The notes under the pieces are model-generated. The model was not told where the DNA came from. It made no database searches and was given only the letters and a program-made list of their open reading frames with translations. Below, one piece after another: positions 25,801 to 34,971 of a stretch of 64,000 nt of DNA; the first letter of the stretch is position 1; each line of letters begins with the position of its first letter. The DNA is taken from the NCBI RefSeq assembly GCF_000429225.1, contig NZ_AUBL01000014.1:1-64000 (forward strand), written 5' to 3'. A program made the position numbers and the translations under genes. This DNA comes from Actinomyces dentalis DSM 19115 (GTDB lineage: Bacteria; Actinomycetota; Actinomycetes; Actinomycetales; Actinomycetaceae).

Positions 25801-26082
25801 TCACTTGGCGACGGCCTTCTTCAGGGCGGAGCCGACGGTCAGCTTGACGCCGTAGCCGGCGGGGATCTGGATCTCCTCGCCGGTGCGGGGGTTGCGGCCG
25901 GTGCGAGCGGCGCGCTCGACCCGCTCGACGCCCATCAGCCCGGTGATCTTGACGGTCTCGCCCTTGGCGACGTTCTCCACCAGGACGTCCTGGAACGCGC
26001 CGAGGAAGGCGTCGGCGTCGGTCTTGGTCAGGCCGGCCTTCTCGGCGATGGCTGCGATGAGCTCGGTGCGGTTGACGGACAT
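25801..26082 (-). CDS. hup: HU-family DNA-binding protein
   Basis: A 93-residue nucleoid protein that bends and compacts DNA as a dimer. The sequence MSVNRTELIAAIAEKAGLT, the core VENVAKGETVKITGLMGVE and the DNA-arm motif GRNPRTGEEIQIPAGYGVKL are classical HU. It lacks the long Lys/Ala tail of mycobacterial HupB. The ATG at 26082 has GAGG 9 nt upstream; longer in-frame starts would lie in the promoter. Confidence 0.96.
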   Translation of the reverse strand: MSVNRTELIAAIAEKAGLTKTDADAFLGAFQDVLVENVAKGETVKITGLMGVERVERAARTGRNPRTGEEIQIPAGYGVKLTVGSALKKAVAK

Positions 26083-26138
26083 GTATCTGCCTCTCGATTC
26101 GATCGTGGATGGGCGCCCGGTGAGCGCCGCTGGCGGTA

Positions 26139-26168
26139 ACGCTATGCACAAACCGCCCGTTTTGTCAG
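26139..26168 (-). promoter_or_regulatory. Candidate promoter of the HU gene
   Basis: On the minus strand CTGACA (26163-26168) and TAGCGT (26139-26144) are 18 nt apart, about 57 nt upstream of the ATG. The surrounding 26140-26220 is notably A+T-rich for this genome, as expected for a strong promoter. Confidence 0.45.
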
Positions 26169-26299
26169 ATATGACGGCGTTCTCTCACGGCGTGCCGTCG
26201 AATTGAGATCTCTTGATCACATCTGGGGCACCACCAGTCACTCGCGTCACCGATCGGCGGGCGGCGCCGCGGACCCGCGCGGATCGGCGCGCCGCCCGC

Positions 26300-26989
26300 T
26301 CATCGCGATCGCAGGGCCTGGACGAACCAGGAGGTGATGGTCGTGGGGTGGGTGATGGCGGTGCCGACGACGACGGCGAAGGCGCCGTGCTCCATGGCCA
26401 GCGCCGCCTGGGCCGGGGTGTGCACGCGCCCCTCGACGACGAGGGGGACCTCGGCGATGGCCGCCACCTGGTCGACGAGCTCGATGTCGGGGCCCTCGGT
26501 CACGGGCCGCTCGCCCGTGTAGCCGGCCAGCGTGGTGCCCAGCACGTCCGCGCCCGCGTCCTGGGCCGCCCGGGCGTCGTCCAGGCAGCCGCAGTCGGCC
26601 ATGACGAGCACGTCCGGGCGGGCCTCCTTGAGGCCCGCGACGGTCTGGGCGAAGGTGAGGCCGTCGGGGCGCGGGCGCCCGGTGGCGTCGAGGGCCACGA
26701 TCTGGCAGCCGGTGGCGGCCACGGCGATGGCGTGCGTGAGGGTGGGGGTGATGAAGACGCCGTCGTGGCCGTCCTTCCACAGCCCGATGACGGGCACGTC
26801 CACGTGCTGGGTGATCAGGGCCAGGTCCGCCAGGCCCTGGGCGCGTATGCCGGCGGCGCCGCCGGCCGCGCAGGCCCGGGCGACCTGGTCCATGGTGCGC
26901 GGGTCGCGCATGGGCTCGCCGGGGTAGGCCTGGGCGGAGGCGATGAGGCCGCCGCGCAGGCGGTGGAGAACGGGGTGGAGTCGGCTCAT
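26300..26989 (-). CDS. nanE: N-acetylmannosamine-6-phosphate 2-epimerase
   Basis: Converts ManNAc-6-P to GlcNAc-6-P. The 229-residue TIM-barrel protein shows GGLIASAQAYPGEPMRDP at the N terminus, VIGLWKDGHD, ALDATGRPRPDG, MADCGCLDDA and LVVEGRVHTPAQA, the usual NanE signature set. It is the last gene of the nan operon; its ATG overlaps the nanK stop as ATGA. Confidence 0.95.
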   Translation of the reverse strand: MSRLHPVLHRLRGGLIASAQAYPGEPMRDPRTMDQVARACAAGGAAGIRAQGLADLALITQHVDVPVIGLWKDGHDGVFITPTLTHAIAVAATGCQIVALDATGRPRPDGLTFAQTVAGLKEARPDVLVMADCGCLDDARAAQDAGADVLGTTLAGYTGERPVTEGPDIELVDQVAAIAEVPLVVEGRVHTPAQAALAMEHGAFAVVVGTAITHPTTITSWFVQALRSR

Positions 26990-28098
26990 GGCGCCTCCTG
27001 TCGGGGTCGGGTGTCGGGGTCGATGCCGGGACCGGGGCCGGTATCGGGGCCGGTGCCGGGGCGGGCGGGCCCGGGGGCCCGGGCCAGGCGCAGGCGGGCC
27101 TCGTGGGCCGCGCCGATGATGGGGGCGGCGCCGCCCAGGGCGGCGGGCAGGATCTCGATCCGCTCGGCGACCAGGTCGACGAGCTCGCCGCGCAGGGTCC
27201 GGCGCAGGGGCCCCCACCACAGCCCGCCGGAGCGGGCCAGGCCGCCGGAGACGATGACGGCCTCGGGGTCCAGGACGGTGACGGCGCCGGCCAGGGCCCG
27301 GCCCAGGGCGAGGGCGGCCTGCCGGTAGACCCGTCGGGCGACGGCGTCGCCGGCCTCGGCGAGGCGCTCGACCTGCACGGCGCCGGTCACCGTCTCGTCC
27401 CCGGTGGCCCGCCGGTAGCGGCGGGCGATCTGCGGCCCGGCGGCCACGGCCTCCAGGTGGCCGGGCCGCCCGCAGGTGCAGGTCTCCCCCTGCGCCTCCC
27501 CGCAGGGCATGTGCCCCATCTCCCCGGCCAGGAAGTGGGCGCCGTGGTGGATGCGCCCGTCCAGGACGAGGGCCGCGCCCACGCCCGTGCCCACGGCCAC
27601 GACCAGGGCGCTGGAGCGCCCCCGCCCCGCCCCGAACCGGGCCTCGCCGGCGGCGTGGGCGTTGACGTCGTTGTCGACGTGCACGAGGGGGGCCGCGCCG
27701 TCGGGGGCCCGGACGCCGGCGGCCGCCAGGCGCTCGGACACGCCGCCGGCCACGTCCGTCCCCGTCCACCCGGCGATCGCGTCGGTGGCCGAGACCACGA
27801 CGCCCCGCTCGGCGTCGATGACGCCCGCCGAGCCGATGCCCACCGCCGCGACGGCGCCCGGCCGGCCGGGGGCCGCGGCGCCCGCCACGACCCGCTCGAC
27901 CAGGTCCGCGACGGCGTCGAGCACGGCGCCGGGGCCCCGGCCAGCGGGCGTGGGCGCCCGGAGGGTCGCCGACCGCAGGGCGCCGTCGGACCCGACGAGG
28001 GCGGCGGCGATCTTGGTGCCGCCCAGGTCGACGCCCACGAGGCCCCCGGGCCGGGGCGCGCGCGATGGCCGCACTCCGGCGGCGGACGGCGGCCTCAT
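26986..28098 (-). CDS. nanK: ROK-family sugar kinase, probable ManNAc kinase
   Basis: Phosphorylates N-acetylmannosamine, inferred from its position between nanA and nanE. The 370-residue protein has the ATP loop VGVDLGGTKIAAAL, a central VVAVGTGVGAALVLDG and the catalytic HVDNDVNAHAAGE. The ROK zinc motif is present as TCTCGRPGHLE; the usual last Cys (GC.E) is His here. The C-terminal 35 residues are a Pro/Gly/Asp repeat beyond the normal end. Starts directly after the nanA stop and overlaps nanE by 4 nt. Confidence 0.9.
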   Translation of the reverse strand: MRPPSAAGVRPSRAPRPGGLVGVDLGGTKIAAALVGSDGALRSATLRAPTPAGRGPGAVLDAVADLVERVVAGAAAPGRPGAVAAVGIGSAGVIDAERGVVVSATDAIAGWTGTDVAGGVSERLAAAGVRAPDGAAPLVHVDNDVNAHAAGEARFGAGRGRSSALVVAVGTGVGAALVLDGRIHHGAHFLAGEMGHMPCGEAQGETCTCGRPGHLEAVAAGPQIARRYRRATGDETVTGAVQVERLAEAGDAVARRVYRQAALALGRALAGAVTVLDPEAVIVSGGLARSGGLWWGPLRRTLRGELVDLVAERIEILPAALGGAAPIIGAAHEARLRLARAPGPARPGTGPDTGPGPGIDPDTRPRQEAP

Positions 28099-29016
28099 TC
28101 AGATCAGGCCCCGCGAGCGGGCGATGGCCAGGATCCGCTCCTCGACCTCGCCCTCCAGGGCGCGCACCGGGAAGGCCATCTCGTTGGAGGCGATGGTGCC
28201 CTGGGCCCGCATGACGGTCTTGAAGGCGCCGATGCCGGTGGCGTCGGCCGAGCGCCCCCGGGGCGCGTGGACGATCTCGAAACCGGCGCAGATCCCCTCC
28301 TGGAGGCGGCGGGCCCCCTCCCAGTCCCCGCGCCGGGCGGCCGCCCACATCTCGACGTAGGGGCGGGGCTCGACATTGCCGTAGCCGGGCACGACGCCGT
28401 CGGCGCCCATCAGGAGCATGCCGTCGACGACGCACTCGTGGCCGGTCAGCAGGGCCAGGGGGTGGCCGGCGGCCTCGTTGGCGGCCACCAGGCGGCGCAG
28501 GCCCACGTCGTCGCCCGAGGAGTCCTTGACGCCGGTCAGCACGCCGTCGGCCCCCAGGCGCACGAGCACGTCCGCCGTCGGCCTGGCGCCGCCCAGGCGC
28601 ACGGGCACGTCGTAGGCGAACAGCGGCACGTCCACGCCCGCCCCGATCGCCCGGAAGTGGTCCTCGATCTCGGCCGCGTCGTTGAGGGCGTAGAAGGGGC
28701 AGGTGGCCACGACGGCGTCGGCGCCGGCGGCCGCGGCGCGCCGGGCCTGCTCGATGACGCGGGGCGCGGTGGTGTCGATGGCCCCCGCCAGGACGGGCAC
28801 CCGCCCGTCGGCGCGGGCCACGGCGCGGGCCACGACGGCCTCGCGCCGGGAGTCGGTGAGGTAGGCGGCCTCGCCGGAGGAGCCCAGGAGGAACAGGGCG
28901 TCGACGCCGGCGCCGATGAGCATGTCGACGAGGCGGTCGAGGCTGTCGAAGTCGACGCGCCCGTCCAGGAGGGGGGTGATGACCGGGGGGATGACGCCTG
29001 TGAAGCGGGTGTCCAT
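28099..29016 (-). CDS. nanA: N-acetylneuraminate lyase / DHDPS-family aldolase
   Basis: Class I aldolase expected to split N-acetylneuraminate into ManNAc and pyruvate. The 305-residue TIM barrel has the pyruvate loop FLLGSSGEAAYLT, the Tyr motif PLFAYDVPVRL and the Schiff-base lysine in GVLTGVKDSSGD. The DHDPS superfamily is functionally broad; the nan assignment rests on its being between a peptide-type importer and nanK-nanE. The ATG is preceded by AGAAAG. Confidence 0.82.
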   Translation of the reverse strand: MDTRFTGVIPPVITPLLDGRVDFDSLDRLVDMLIGAGVDALFLLGSSGEAAYLTDSRREAVVARAVARADGRVPVLAGAIDTTAPRVIEQARRAAAAGADAVVATCPFYALNDAAEIEDHFRAIGAGVDVPLFAYDVPVRLGGARPTADVLVRLGADGVLTGVKDSSGDDVGLRRLVAANEAAGHPLALLTGHECVVDGMLLMGADGVVPGYGNVEPRPYVEMWAAARRGDWEGARRLQEGICAGFEIVHAPRGRSADATGIGAFKTVMRAQGTIASNEMAFPVRALEGEVEERILAIARSRGLI

Positions 29017-29062
29017 GTGTGTTCTTTCTACGGGGTGGTCGGTTGGTCGGCGCGGGCGCCGG

Positions 29063-29899
29063 TCAGGCCCCCAGCAGGCTGGGCGCGGCGCCCAGGAGGG
29101 TGCGCGTGTAGTCCTGCTGCGGGCGGGCGAAGATCTCCTCGGTCGGGCCCGTCTCGAGGATCCGGCCCAGGTACATGACCGCGATGCGGTCCGAGACGTA
29201 GCGGACCGTGTTGATGTCGTGGCTGATGAAGACCAGGCCCAGTCCGAGCGCCGCCTTGAGGTCCTGGAGGAGGTTGAGGACCTGGGCGCGCACGGACACG
29301 TCCAGGGCGCTGGTGGGCTCGTCGGCGACGATGATGTCGGGGTCCAGGGCCAGGGCCCGGGCGATGGCCACGCGCTGGCGCTGGCCGCCGGAGATCTGGC
29401 GGGGCAGCACGCCCAGGGCGCTGGGCGGCAGGCCCACCAGGTGCAGCAGCTCGCGGACCCGGGCCTCGCGCTGGGCGGCCGAGCCGATGCCGTGGACGTT
29501 GAGCGGGTCGATGAGCGCGTCGTGGACGATCATGCGCGGGTTGAGCGCCGTGGCCGGGTCCTGGAAGACCACGGAGACGGATCTGCCCAGCTCGCGCCGC
29601 TCGGCGGCGGAGCGGCCGAGCCGGCGCCCCTTGAAGCGGACCTCGCCGCGGGTGGGGGCCTGGAGGCCCACCATGACGCGGGCGGTCGTGGACTTGCCGC
29701 ACCCGGACTCGCCCACCAGGCCGAGGGTCTGGCCGCGCCGGACGGCCAGCGACACGTCGTCGACGGCGTGGACCGTGTCGGGGCGCAGCAGTCCGCCGGT
29801 GCGGGAGCGGTGGATGACGTGGACGCCGCGCAGCTCGATGACCGGGTCGGTGCGCGGGTCCCAGGCGTCGGCGGCGGGCGTGCTCGTGCGCGTGCTCAT
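29063..29899 (-). CDS. Oligopeptide-type ABC importer ATPase (DppF-like)
   Basis: A 278-residue ATPase of the sialic-acid/oligopeptide importer. Walker A GESGCGKST (about 60-68), signature [15 protein letters not shown], Walker B IIVADEPTSALD and H-loop FISHDINTV are intact, with the DppF/OppF-type C-terminal end. The ATG overlaps the preceding stop (TGATG). It works with the ATPase half of the upstream fusion protein as a heterodimer. Confidence 0.92.
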   Translation of the reverse strand: MSTRTSTPAADAWDPRTDPVIELRGVHVIHRSRTGGLLRPDTVHAVDDVSLAVRRGQTLGLVGESGCGKSTTARVMVGLQAPTRGEVRFKGRRLGRSAAERRELGRSVSVVFQDPATALNPRMIVHDALIDPLNVHGIGSAAQREARVRELLHLVGLPPSALGVLPRQISGGQRQRVAIARALALDPDIIVADEPTSALDVSVRAQVLNLLQDLKAALGLGLVFISHDINTVRYVSDRIAVMYLGRILETGPTEEIFARPQQDYTRTLLGAAPSLLGA

Positions 29900-32085
29900 C
29901 AGTGGGCCTCCCCCGCCAGGACCGCCTCGAGCTCGGGCGTGATGGCGTAGTAGTGCTCGTTCGCCCCGGCCACGGGCTTGAGGACGGGCCGGGTGTTCAG
30001 ACCGACCCCCGGGTGGGACGAGCGCGGGGCGAAGCGGTCGCCCCTGACGAACTCCCCGGGGCTGGGGACCGTGCCGCGCACCTGGTGCAGGCGCTGGGAG
30101 CCGGACTCGATGGACAGGACCGCCCCCAGCAGGCCGCGGGTGTACTCGTGGACGGGGTTGGTCAGCAGTTCGGAGGTGGCGGCCTGCTCGACCACCTGCC
30201 CGGCGTACATGACGGTGATGCGGTGGGCGACCTTGGCGACCAGGGCCAGGTCGTGGCTGACGAAGACCATGGCGAAGCCGAGCCGCTCGCGCAGTTCGCC
30301 CAGCAGGTCGATGACCTGCTTCTGGACGGTGACGTCCAGGGCGGTGGTGGGCTCGTCGGCGATGACCAGGGCGGGGTCGCGGGTCAGGGCCATGGCGATG
30401 AGGACGCGCTGGCGCTGGCCGCCGGACAGCTCGTGCGGGTAGCTCCTGAGGGTGCGCGCCGGGTCCAGGCCGACCAGCTCCAGGAGCTCCTCGGCGCTGC
30501 GGGTGCCCCCGCGACGGGTCAGCTGCTTCATCTGGGAGCGGATGAGCATGGAGGGGTTGAGCGAGGACAGGGCGTCCTGGTAGATCATGCTCATCTCGTG
30601 CCCGCGCAGGGCGTTGTGCTCGGCGGGGGTCATGGCCAGGATGTCGCGGCCCTTGAAGGCGATCTCGCCGGTGATGCGGGCGGTGGGCGGCAGCAGCCCC
30701 ATGACGGCCATGGAGGTGATCGACTTGCCGCACCCGGACTCGCCCACCAGGCCCATGGTCTCGCCGGGGCGCACCGAGAAGGAGACGTTGTCGACGATGT
30801 CGACGTCCCCGTGCTGGGCGGGGAAGGCGATGGACAGGCCCTTCACCTCCAGGACCGGCTCCGCCTGCGGGGCGGGCGGGACCAGGCGGTCCGTGCGGGC
30901 CAGCTCGGCGGCGCGCAGGGCGGCCAGGCGCTCGGCGAGCGGCACCGTCCCGGCGGCGCCGCCCGCCGCAGCGGATGCCGGGCCGGTCCCGGCGTCGGTC
31001 CCGACGGCCTTCGCGGCCCCGGCACCGTCCCCGGCGTCGTCGGCCCCCTCCCCGGCGTCGTCGGGCTTGGCGGCGCCGGCGTCGGCCCCGACGGCCTCCC
31101 GGGCGCGCATGGCCTCCTCGTCGGCCTCGACGTCGGCGGCGTCGACCCGGGTGCGGATGGACGGGGAGGCCATGGCGTCGGTCAGTCCCTCGGACAGGAC
31201 GTTGAGGCACAGGGTGGTGATGAGGATCATCAGGCCGGGGAAGAAGGTCGGCCACCAGTGGCCGGACAGGAGGAGTTCCTTGCCCTCGGAGAGCATATTG
31301 CCCCAGGTGGGGGTGTTGACCGACTTGATGCCGGCGTTGAGGAAGGACAGGGAGGCCTCGAAGACGATGGCGTCGGCCACCAGGACGGTGGCGTAGACCA
31401 TGATCGGCGCGATGCAGTTGCGCACCACGTGCTTGAACAGGATCCACGGGACCCGGGCCCCCATGACCCTGGAGGCGGCCACGTAGTCCTCGCCGAACTG
31501 GGCGAGGATATTGGCCCTCACCACGCGGGTCAGCTGGGGGGTGTAGACGACGGCGGTGGCGATGATGATGACGGGGACCACCGGCAGGCGCTTGACCATG
31601 GCCAGGACCAGGACGGCGGCCAGCGCGATGCCCGGGAAGGACATGAGCACGTCCAGCACGCGCATGACGAGCTCGCCGACCCACTTGCGGCCGGTGGCGG
31701 CCACGGCCCCCAGGACGGCGGCCAGCGCCAGGGCGATCCCGGTGGCGCTCAGCCCCACCACGAGCGAGACGCGGGCGCCGTAGACGGCGCGCGAGAAGAT
31801 GTCGCGGCTGGGCTTGTCGGTGCCGAACGGGTGCTGGGCCGAGGGCGGGACGGCGGTGTCGGAGATGACGGTGTCCCCGATCCCCTCGACGTGGACGGTG
31901 CGCTCGATCTTGGCCAGGCCGGTGTCGCCGGGGTCGTAGGGGGCCACGACGGGGGCGAGGATCGCCATGGCGGCGATGAGGGCCAGGATGACGACGGCGA
32001 TCTTGGACCCCGCGGGCAGCCTCCTCCAGCCCTGGAGGCGCAGCCCGGGCCGGGAGAGCCCTTCGAGTGTGCGGCGGTGGGGCAT
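29899..32085 (-). CDS. Fused ABC permease-ATPase (DppC-DppD type)
   Basis: A 728-residue fusion. Residues 1-310 are a DppC-like permease with the EAA loop around YVAASRVMGARVPWILFKHVV. Residues 311-410 are an Ala/Asp/Gly-rich linker. Residues 415-700 are a DppD-like ATPase with GESGCGKS near 450, LSGGQRQRVLIAMAL, VIADEPTTALD, and the C-terminal oligopeptide-transporter extension. The family architecture recalls SatC of the Haemophilus ducreyi sialic-acid transporter (from memory). Start and stop overlap neighbouring genes by 1 nt on both sides, so the operon is translationally coupled. Confidence 0.93.
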   Translation of the reverse strand: MPHRRTLEGLSRPGLRLQGWRRLPAGSKIAVVILALIAAMAILAPVVAPYDPGDTGLAKIERTVHVEGIGDTVISDTAVPPSAQHPFGTDKPSRDIFSRAVYGARVSLVVGLSATGIALALAAVLGAVAATGRKWVGELVMRVLDVLMSFPGIALAAVLVLAMVKRLPVVPVIIIATAVVYTPQLTRVVRANILAQFGEDYVAASRVMGARVPWILFKHVVRNCIAPIMVYATVLVADAIVFEASLSFLNAGIKSVNTPTWGNMLSEGKELLLSGHWWPTFFPGLMILITTLCLNVLSEGLTDAMASPSIRTRVDAADVEADEEAMRAREAVGADAGAAKPDDAGEGADDAGDGAGAAKAVGTDAGTGPASAAAGGAAGTVPLAERLAALRAAELARTDRLVPPAPQAEPVLEVKGLSIAFPAQHGDVDIVDNVSFSVRPGETMGLVGESGCGKSITSMAVMGLLPPTARITGEIAFKGRDILAMTPAEHNALRGHEMSMIYQDALSSLNPSMLIRSQMKQLTRRGGTRSAEELLELVGLDPARTLRSYPHELSGGQRQRVLIAMALTRDPALVIADEPTTALDVTVQKQVIDLLGELRERLGFAMVFVSHDLALVAKVAHRITVMYAGQVVEQAATSELLTNPVHEYTRGLLGAVLSIESGSQRLHQVRGTVPSPGEFVRGDRFAPRSSHPGVGLNTRPVLKPVAGANEHYYAITPELEAVLAGEAH

Positions 32086-33050
32086 CAGACGCTCCTGATC
32101 CTCGGGTTGACCAGCACGTAGAGCATGTCAACGACGATGTTGATGATGATGAAGGCCAGCGCCACGGTGATGGACACGCCCTGGACGATGTTGACGTCGG
32201 AGTCCTTGATCCCCTTGAAGATGAGCTGGCCCATCCCCTGGATGTTGAAGATGATCTCGATGACGACGGCGCCGCCCATGGCGTAGCCCAGGCGCAGGCC
32301 CAGGACGGTCAGCGGGGTGATGAGGGCGTTGCGCAGGACGTTGCGGGCGATGACCACCCGCCGGGGGATGCCGGCGCCGATGGCGGTGCGCACGTAGTCG
32401 CGGTCGAGCTCCTCGACCATGGCGGTGCGCACGACGCGGGTGAGCGTGCCGGTGTTGGGCACGGCGATGGCCAGGGCCGGCAGGCAGATCTGGCGGACGT
32501 AGGCGGCCGGGTCCTGGCTGAAGGGCACCCAGGTGGTGACGACGGAGGGGAAGGTCCCGGTGGCGCCGGGGATGTCGCCGAACCACTGGATGAGCAGCAG
32601 GGCCAGCCAGAAGGAGGGCGTGGCCAGGCACAGGATGGACACGACCCGGATGACCTGGTCGGGCCACCGGTCGCGGTGGAGCGCCGCGACGACGCCCAGG
32701 ACGGTGGCGGCGACGACGGCCAGCGCGATCCCGATGAAGGTCAGCTGCAGGGTGATGGGGAAGGCCGCGGCGACCATGTCGGAGATCCTGTCGCCGTGGG
32801 AGGCCTCGCCCAGGCTCCCGTGGGCCAGGCCCACCAGGTAGTTCCAGTAGCGGACCAGGAGGGGGTCGTTGAGGTGGTGGGCGATGCGGTACTGCTCGAG
32901 CGCCTGCGCCGACGCGGCCTCCCCCAGCGCCAGGCGCGCCGGGTCGGACGGTGAGAACGACATGACGACGAAGACGAGCAGCGTCACGCCCAGCACCATG
33001 ACGGGCAGGGCCACGAGGCGCCGGCCGATCAGGCGGAGGAGGGTGGACAC
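32085..33050 (-). CDS. ABC importer permease (DppB-like)
   Basis: A 321-residue permease with six predicted helices and the binding-protein-dependent loop DYVRTAIGAGIPRRVVIARNV. It pairs with the permease half of the fused protein to form the membrane channel. The GTG at 33050 has GGAG 7 nt upstream. Its stop overlaps the next ATG (TGATG). Confidence 0.93.
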   Translation of the reverse strand: MSTLLRLIGRRLVALPVMVLGVTLLVFVVMSFSPSDPARLALGEAASAQALEQYRIAHHLNDPLLVRYWNYLVGLAHGSLGEASHGDRISDMVAAAFPITLQLTFIGIALAVVAATVLGVVAALHRDRWPDQVIRVVSILCLATPSFWLALLLIQWFGDIPGATGTFPSVVTTWVPFSQDPAAYVRQICLPALAIAVPNTGTLTRVVRTAMVEELDRDYVRTAIGAGIPRRVVIARNVLRNALITPLTVLGLRLGYAMGGAVVIEIIFNIQGMGQLIFKGIKDSDVNIVQGVSITVALAFIIINIVVDMLYVLVNPRIRSV

Positions 33051-33091
33051 GGGTGTGCTCCTTGAATTGCGCGGGGTTGATTGCGCGGGAC

Positions 33092-33136
33092 CCGGCGCCG
33101 GGCGGGCTCGGTCGCGCCGCGCCCGCCCGGCGCCGG
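33092..33136 (-). promoter_or_regulatory. 16-bp perfect hairpin between binding-protein and permease genes
   Basis: 33092-33107 and 33121-33136 are perfectly complementary over 16 GC-rich bases with a 13-nt loop, starting 6 nt beyond the binding-protein stop. Such hairpins often stabilise the binding-protein mRNA or reduce read-through to the permease genes. Confidence 0.6.
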
Positions 33137-33142
33137 AGGCCC

Positions 33143-34792
33143 TCAGGCCGCGGTCGAGCCGATGTCCACGAAAGACAGCCCCGTCAGCGCGATCGGCTGG
33201 AAGCCGACCAGCGTCTGGGAGTTGTAGGCGGTGGGCGTCTTGCGGTGGAAGATCGGGTAGAGCGGCACCTGCTCGGACAGCAGGTCGAACAGCTCCTGCC
33301 ACGTGGAGATCTGCGCCTCGCCCTCGAGCTTGACGGCCTCGTCGAGCTTGGTCTGGACCGCGGTGTAGGCCTCGGAGCCCTTCCAGTGCATGCGCTGGTC
33401 GGTCCAGGTGTCGCCGGCGTACCACCAGCGCAGGAGCAGGTCGGCGTCGTTGCCGAACACGGAGGGGTCGCCCGGCGCGATGACGACGTCCCAGGCGCCC
33501 TGGTCGCCGTCGACGAAGGAGTAGACGTCGGAGGACTTCTTCTCGTCGTAGTTGACGCTCACGCCCAGCGCCTCGAGGTTCTCGCGGATGATGGGGCGCA
33601 CCGCCGAGAACCAGCCGTGGTCGCTGCACAGGATGTTGATCGTGGTGATGCCGGCCTCCTTGAGCAGCGACTTGGCCTTCTCGACGTCGTAGCCGTAGAC
33701 GGTCTTCGCCCGCCGGTAGGCGGGGTGGCCCTCCTGGACGAAGCAGGTGGCCGGGGTGGCCAGGGTGCCCATGCCGGTGGAGCAGATCTCCTCGTAGTTC
33801 AGGGCGTACAGGATCGCCTGGCGGGCCCTGGCGTCGGAGAGGGTCCGGTTGTTGAACATGGCGAACAGGAGGGAGAAGCCCTGCTGGGCGGCGACCTTGA
33901 CGGGATCGGACATGGAGGCGAGGTTGGCCACGGGGACCGCGTCGATCGCCTGGACGGCGCCGGAGGTGATCGCGTTGGTGCGCGTGGTGTCGTCGGGCAG
34001 GATCTGCCAGGTCATCGTCTTGGCCAGGGCCGGGTGGGAGCCGGTGTACTTGTCGTTGCGCTCGAAGACGATGGTCTGGCTGGCGGCGCCGTTGTCCTTC
34101 ATGACGTAGGCGCCGGTGCCGACCGGGTTCTTGTCGAAGGCGGCGGGGTCGGCCAGGGCGGCGGCCCTGGGGACGATCTTGACCACGCTCAGGCGCTCGG
34201 CGACCAGCGAGTAGGGGTGGGACGTCCTAATGGTGACGGTGCGCTCGTCCTTGGCCTCCACGCCCGCGATGAAGGCGATGAACTGGGCGTAGAGGGACTT
34301 GTTGGCGGGGTCGAGGACCCGCTCGAAGGAGAAGACGACGTCCTGGGCGGTCACGGCGGTGCCGTCGGAGAAGACGGCGCCCTCGCGCAGGGCGACCTCG
34401 TAGGTGGTGTCGTCGACCTTGACGGGCAGGTCGGCCCCCAGGGCGGCGTAGCACTCGCGCGTGACGGGGTGCAGCTCGGTCAGGCCCTCCATGGTGTGCC
34501 AGTTGGCGGCGACGGTCAGCGCCGCCGTCGTCGTCATCGGGTCGTAGCCGGTGGTGCCCAGCTCGTAGGAGATGCCGGCCGTGATGACGCCGTCGGGATT
34601 GGAGGCGGCGGCGTTGGCGCTGGGATCGACGCTCGGCCGGGCGCCGGCCGCACCGGAGGCCCCCGCGCTCGTCGTCGAGCCGCTCCCGCCGCCGCAGGCC
34701 GCCAGGGCCGCGGCCAGGCCCGCGGCCAGGCCCATGGTGGAGGTGAGCCGGATGAAGTCGCGTCGGGAGGCGCGGGGTGCGATGATCGTCAT
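33143..34792 (-). CDS. Family 5 solute-binding lipoprotein, probable sialic-acid receptor
   Basis: A 549-residue extracellular binding protein. The N terminus has a twin-arginine SRRDFIRLT and a lipobox LAAC with Cys33, so Tat export and lipid anchoring are likely. The mature protein follows the SBP_bac_5 pattern (GLTELHPVTRECYAALGADL; FSDGTAVTAQDVVFSFERVLDP). Its ligand is inferred from the downstream nanA-nanK-nanE. The ATG has AGGAG 8 nt upstream. First gene of the nan operon, divergent from the GntR-type regulator. Confidence 0.9.
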   Translation of the reverse strand: MTIIAPRASRRDFIRLTSTMGLAAGLAAALAACGGGSGSTTSAGASGAAGARPSVDPSANAAASNPDGVITAGISYELGTTGYDPMTTTAALTVAANWHTMEGLTELHPVTRECYAALGADLPVKVDDTTYEVALREGAVFSDGTAVTAQDVVFSFERVLDPANKSLYAQFIAFIAGVEAKDERTVTIRTSHPYSLVAERLSVVKIVPRAAALADPAAFDKNPVGTGAYVMKDNGAASQTIVFERNDKYTGSHPALAKTMTWQILPDDTTRTNAITSGAVQAIDAVPVANLASMSDPVKVAAQQGFSLLFAMFNNRTLSDARARQAILYALNYEEICSTGMGTLATPATCFVQEGHPAYRRAKTVYGYDVEKAKSLLKEAGITTINILCSDHGWFSAVRPIIRENLEALGVSVNYDEKKSSDVYSFVDGDQGAWDVVIAPGDPSVFGNDADLLLRWWYAGDTWTDQRMHWKGSEAYTAVQTKLDEAVKLEGEAQISTWQELFDLLSEQVPLYPIFHRKTPTAYNSQTLVGFQPIALTGLSFVDIGSTAA

Positions 34793-34812
34793 TGATGATC
34801 TCCTGAAGTCGG

Positions 34813-34848
34813 ACGTCTGTTGTCTGACGTTGATAGGATGACTCTAGC
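34813..34848. promoter_or_regulatory. Candidate nan operator and divergent promoter
   Basis: ACGTC-N8-GACGT (34813-34830) is an inverted repeat between the binding-protein and regulator genes. TTGTCT (34820-34825) and TCTAGC (34843-34848), 17 nt apart, could be the regulator promoter; TAGAGT on the minus strand (34841-34846) could be the -10 of the nan operon. The operator would sit between that -10 and the first nan codon. Confidence 0.4.
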
Positions 34849-34971
34849 ACGGGCTCACCGGCCCCCCGCCACCCTCAGAAAGTAACGTTGTGGCAACGAC
34901 GGCCCCCGGGCCCCCGGGCGCCGGCCCCGAGGGGCCGCGGGACAGAACCGAGCAATGGAGTGATGGTCACG

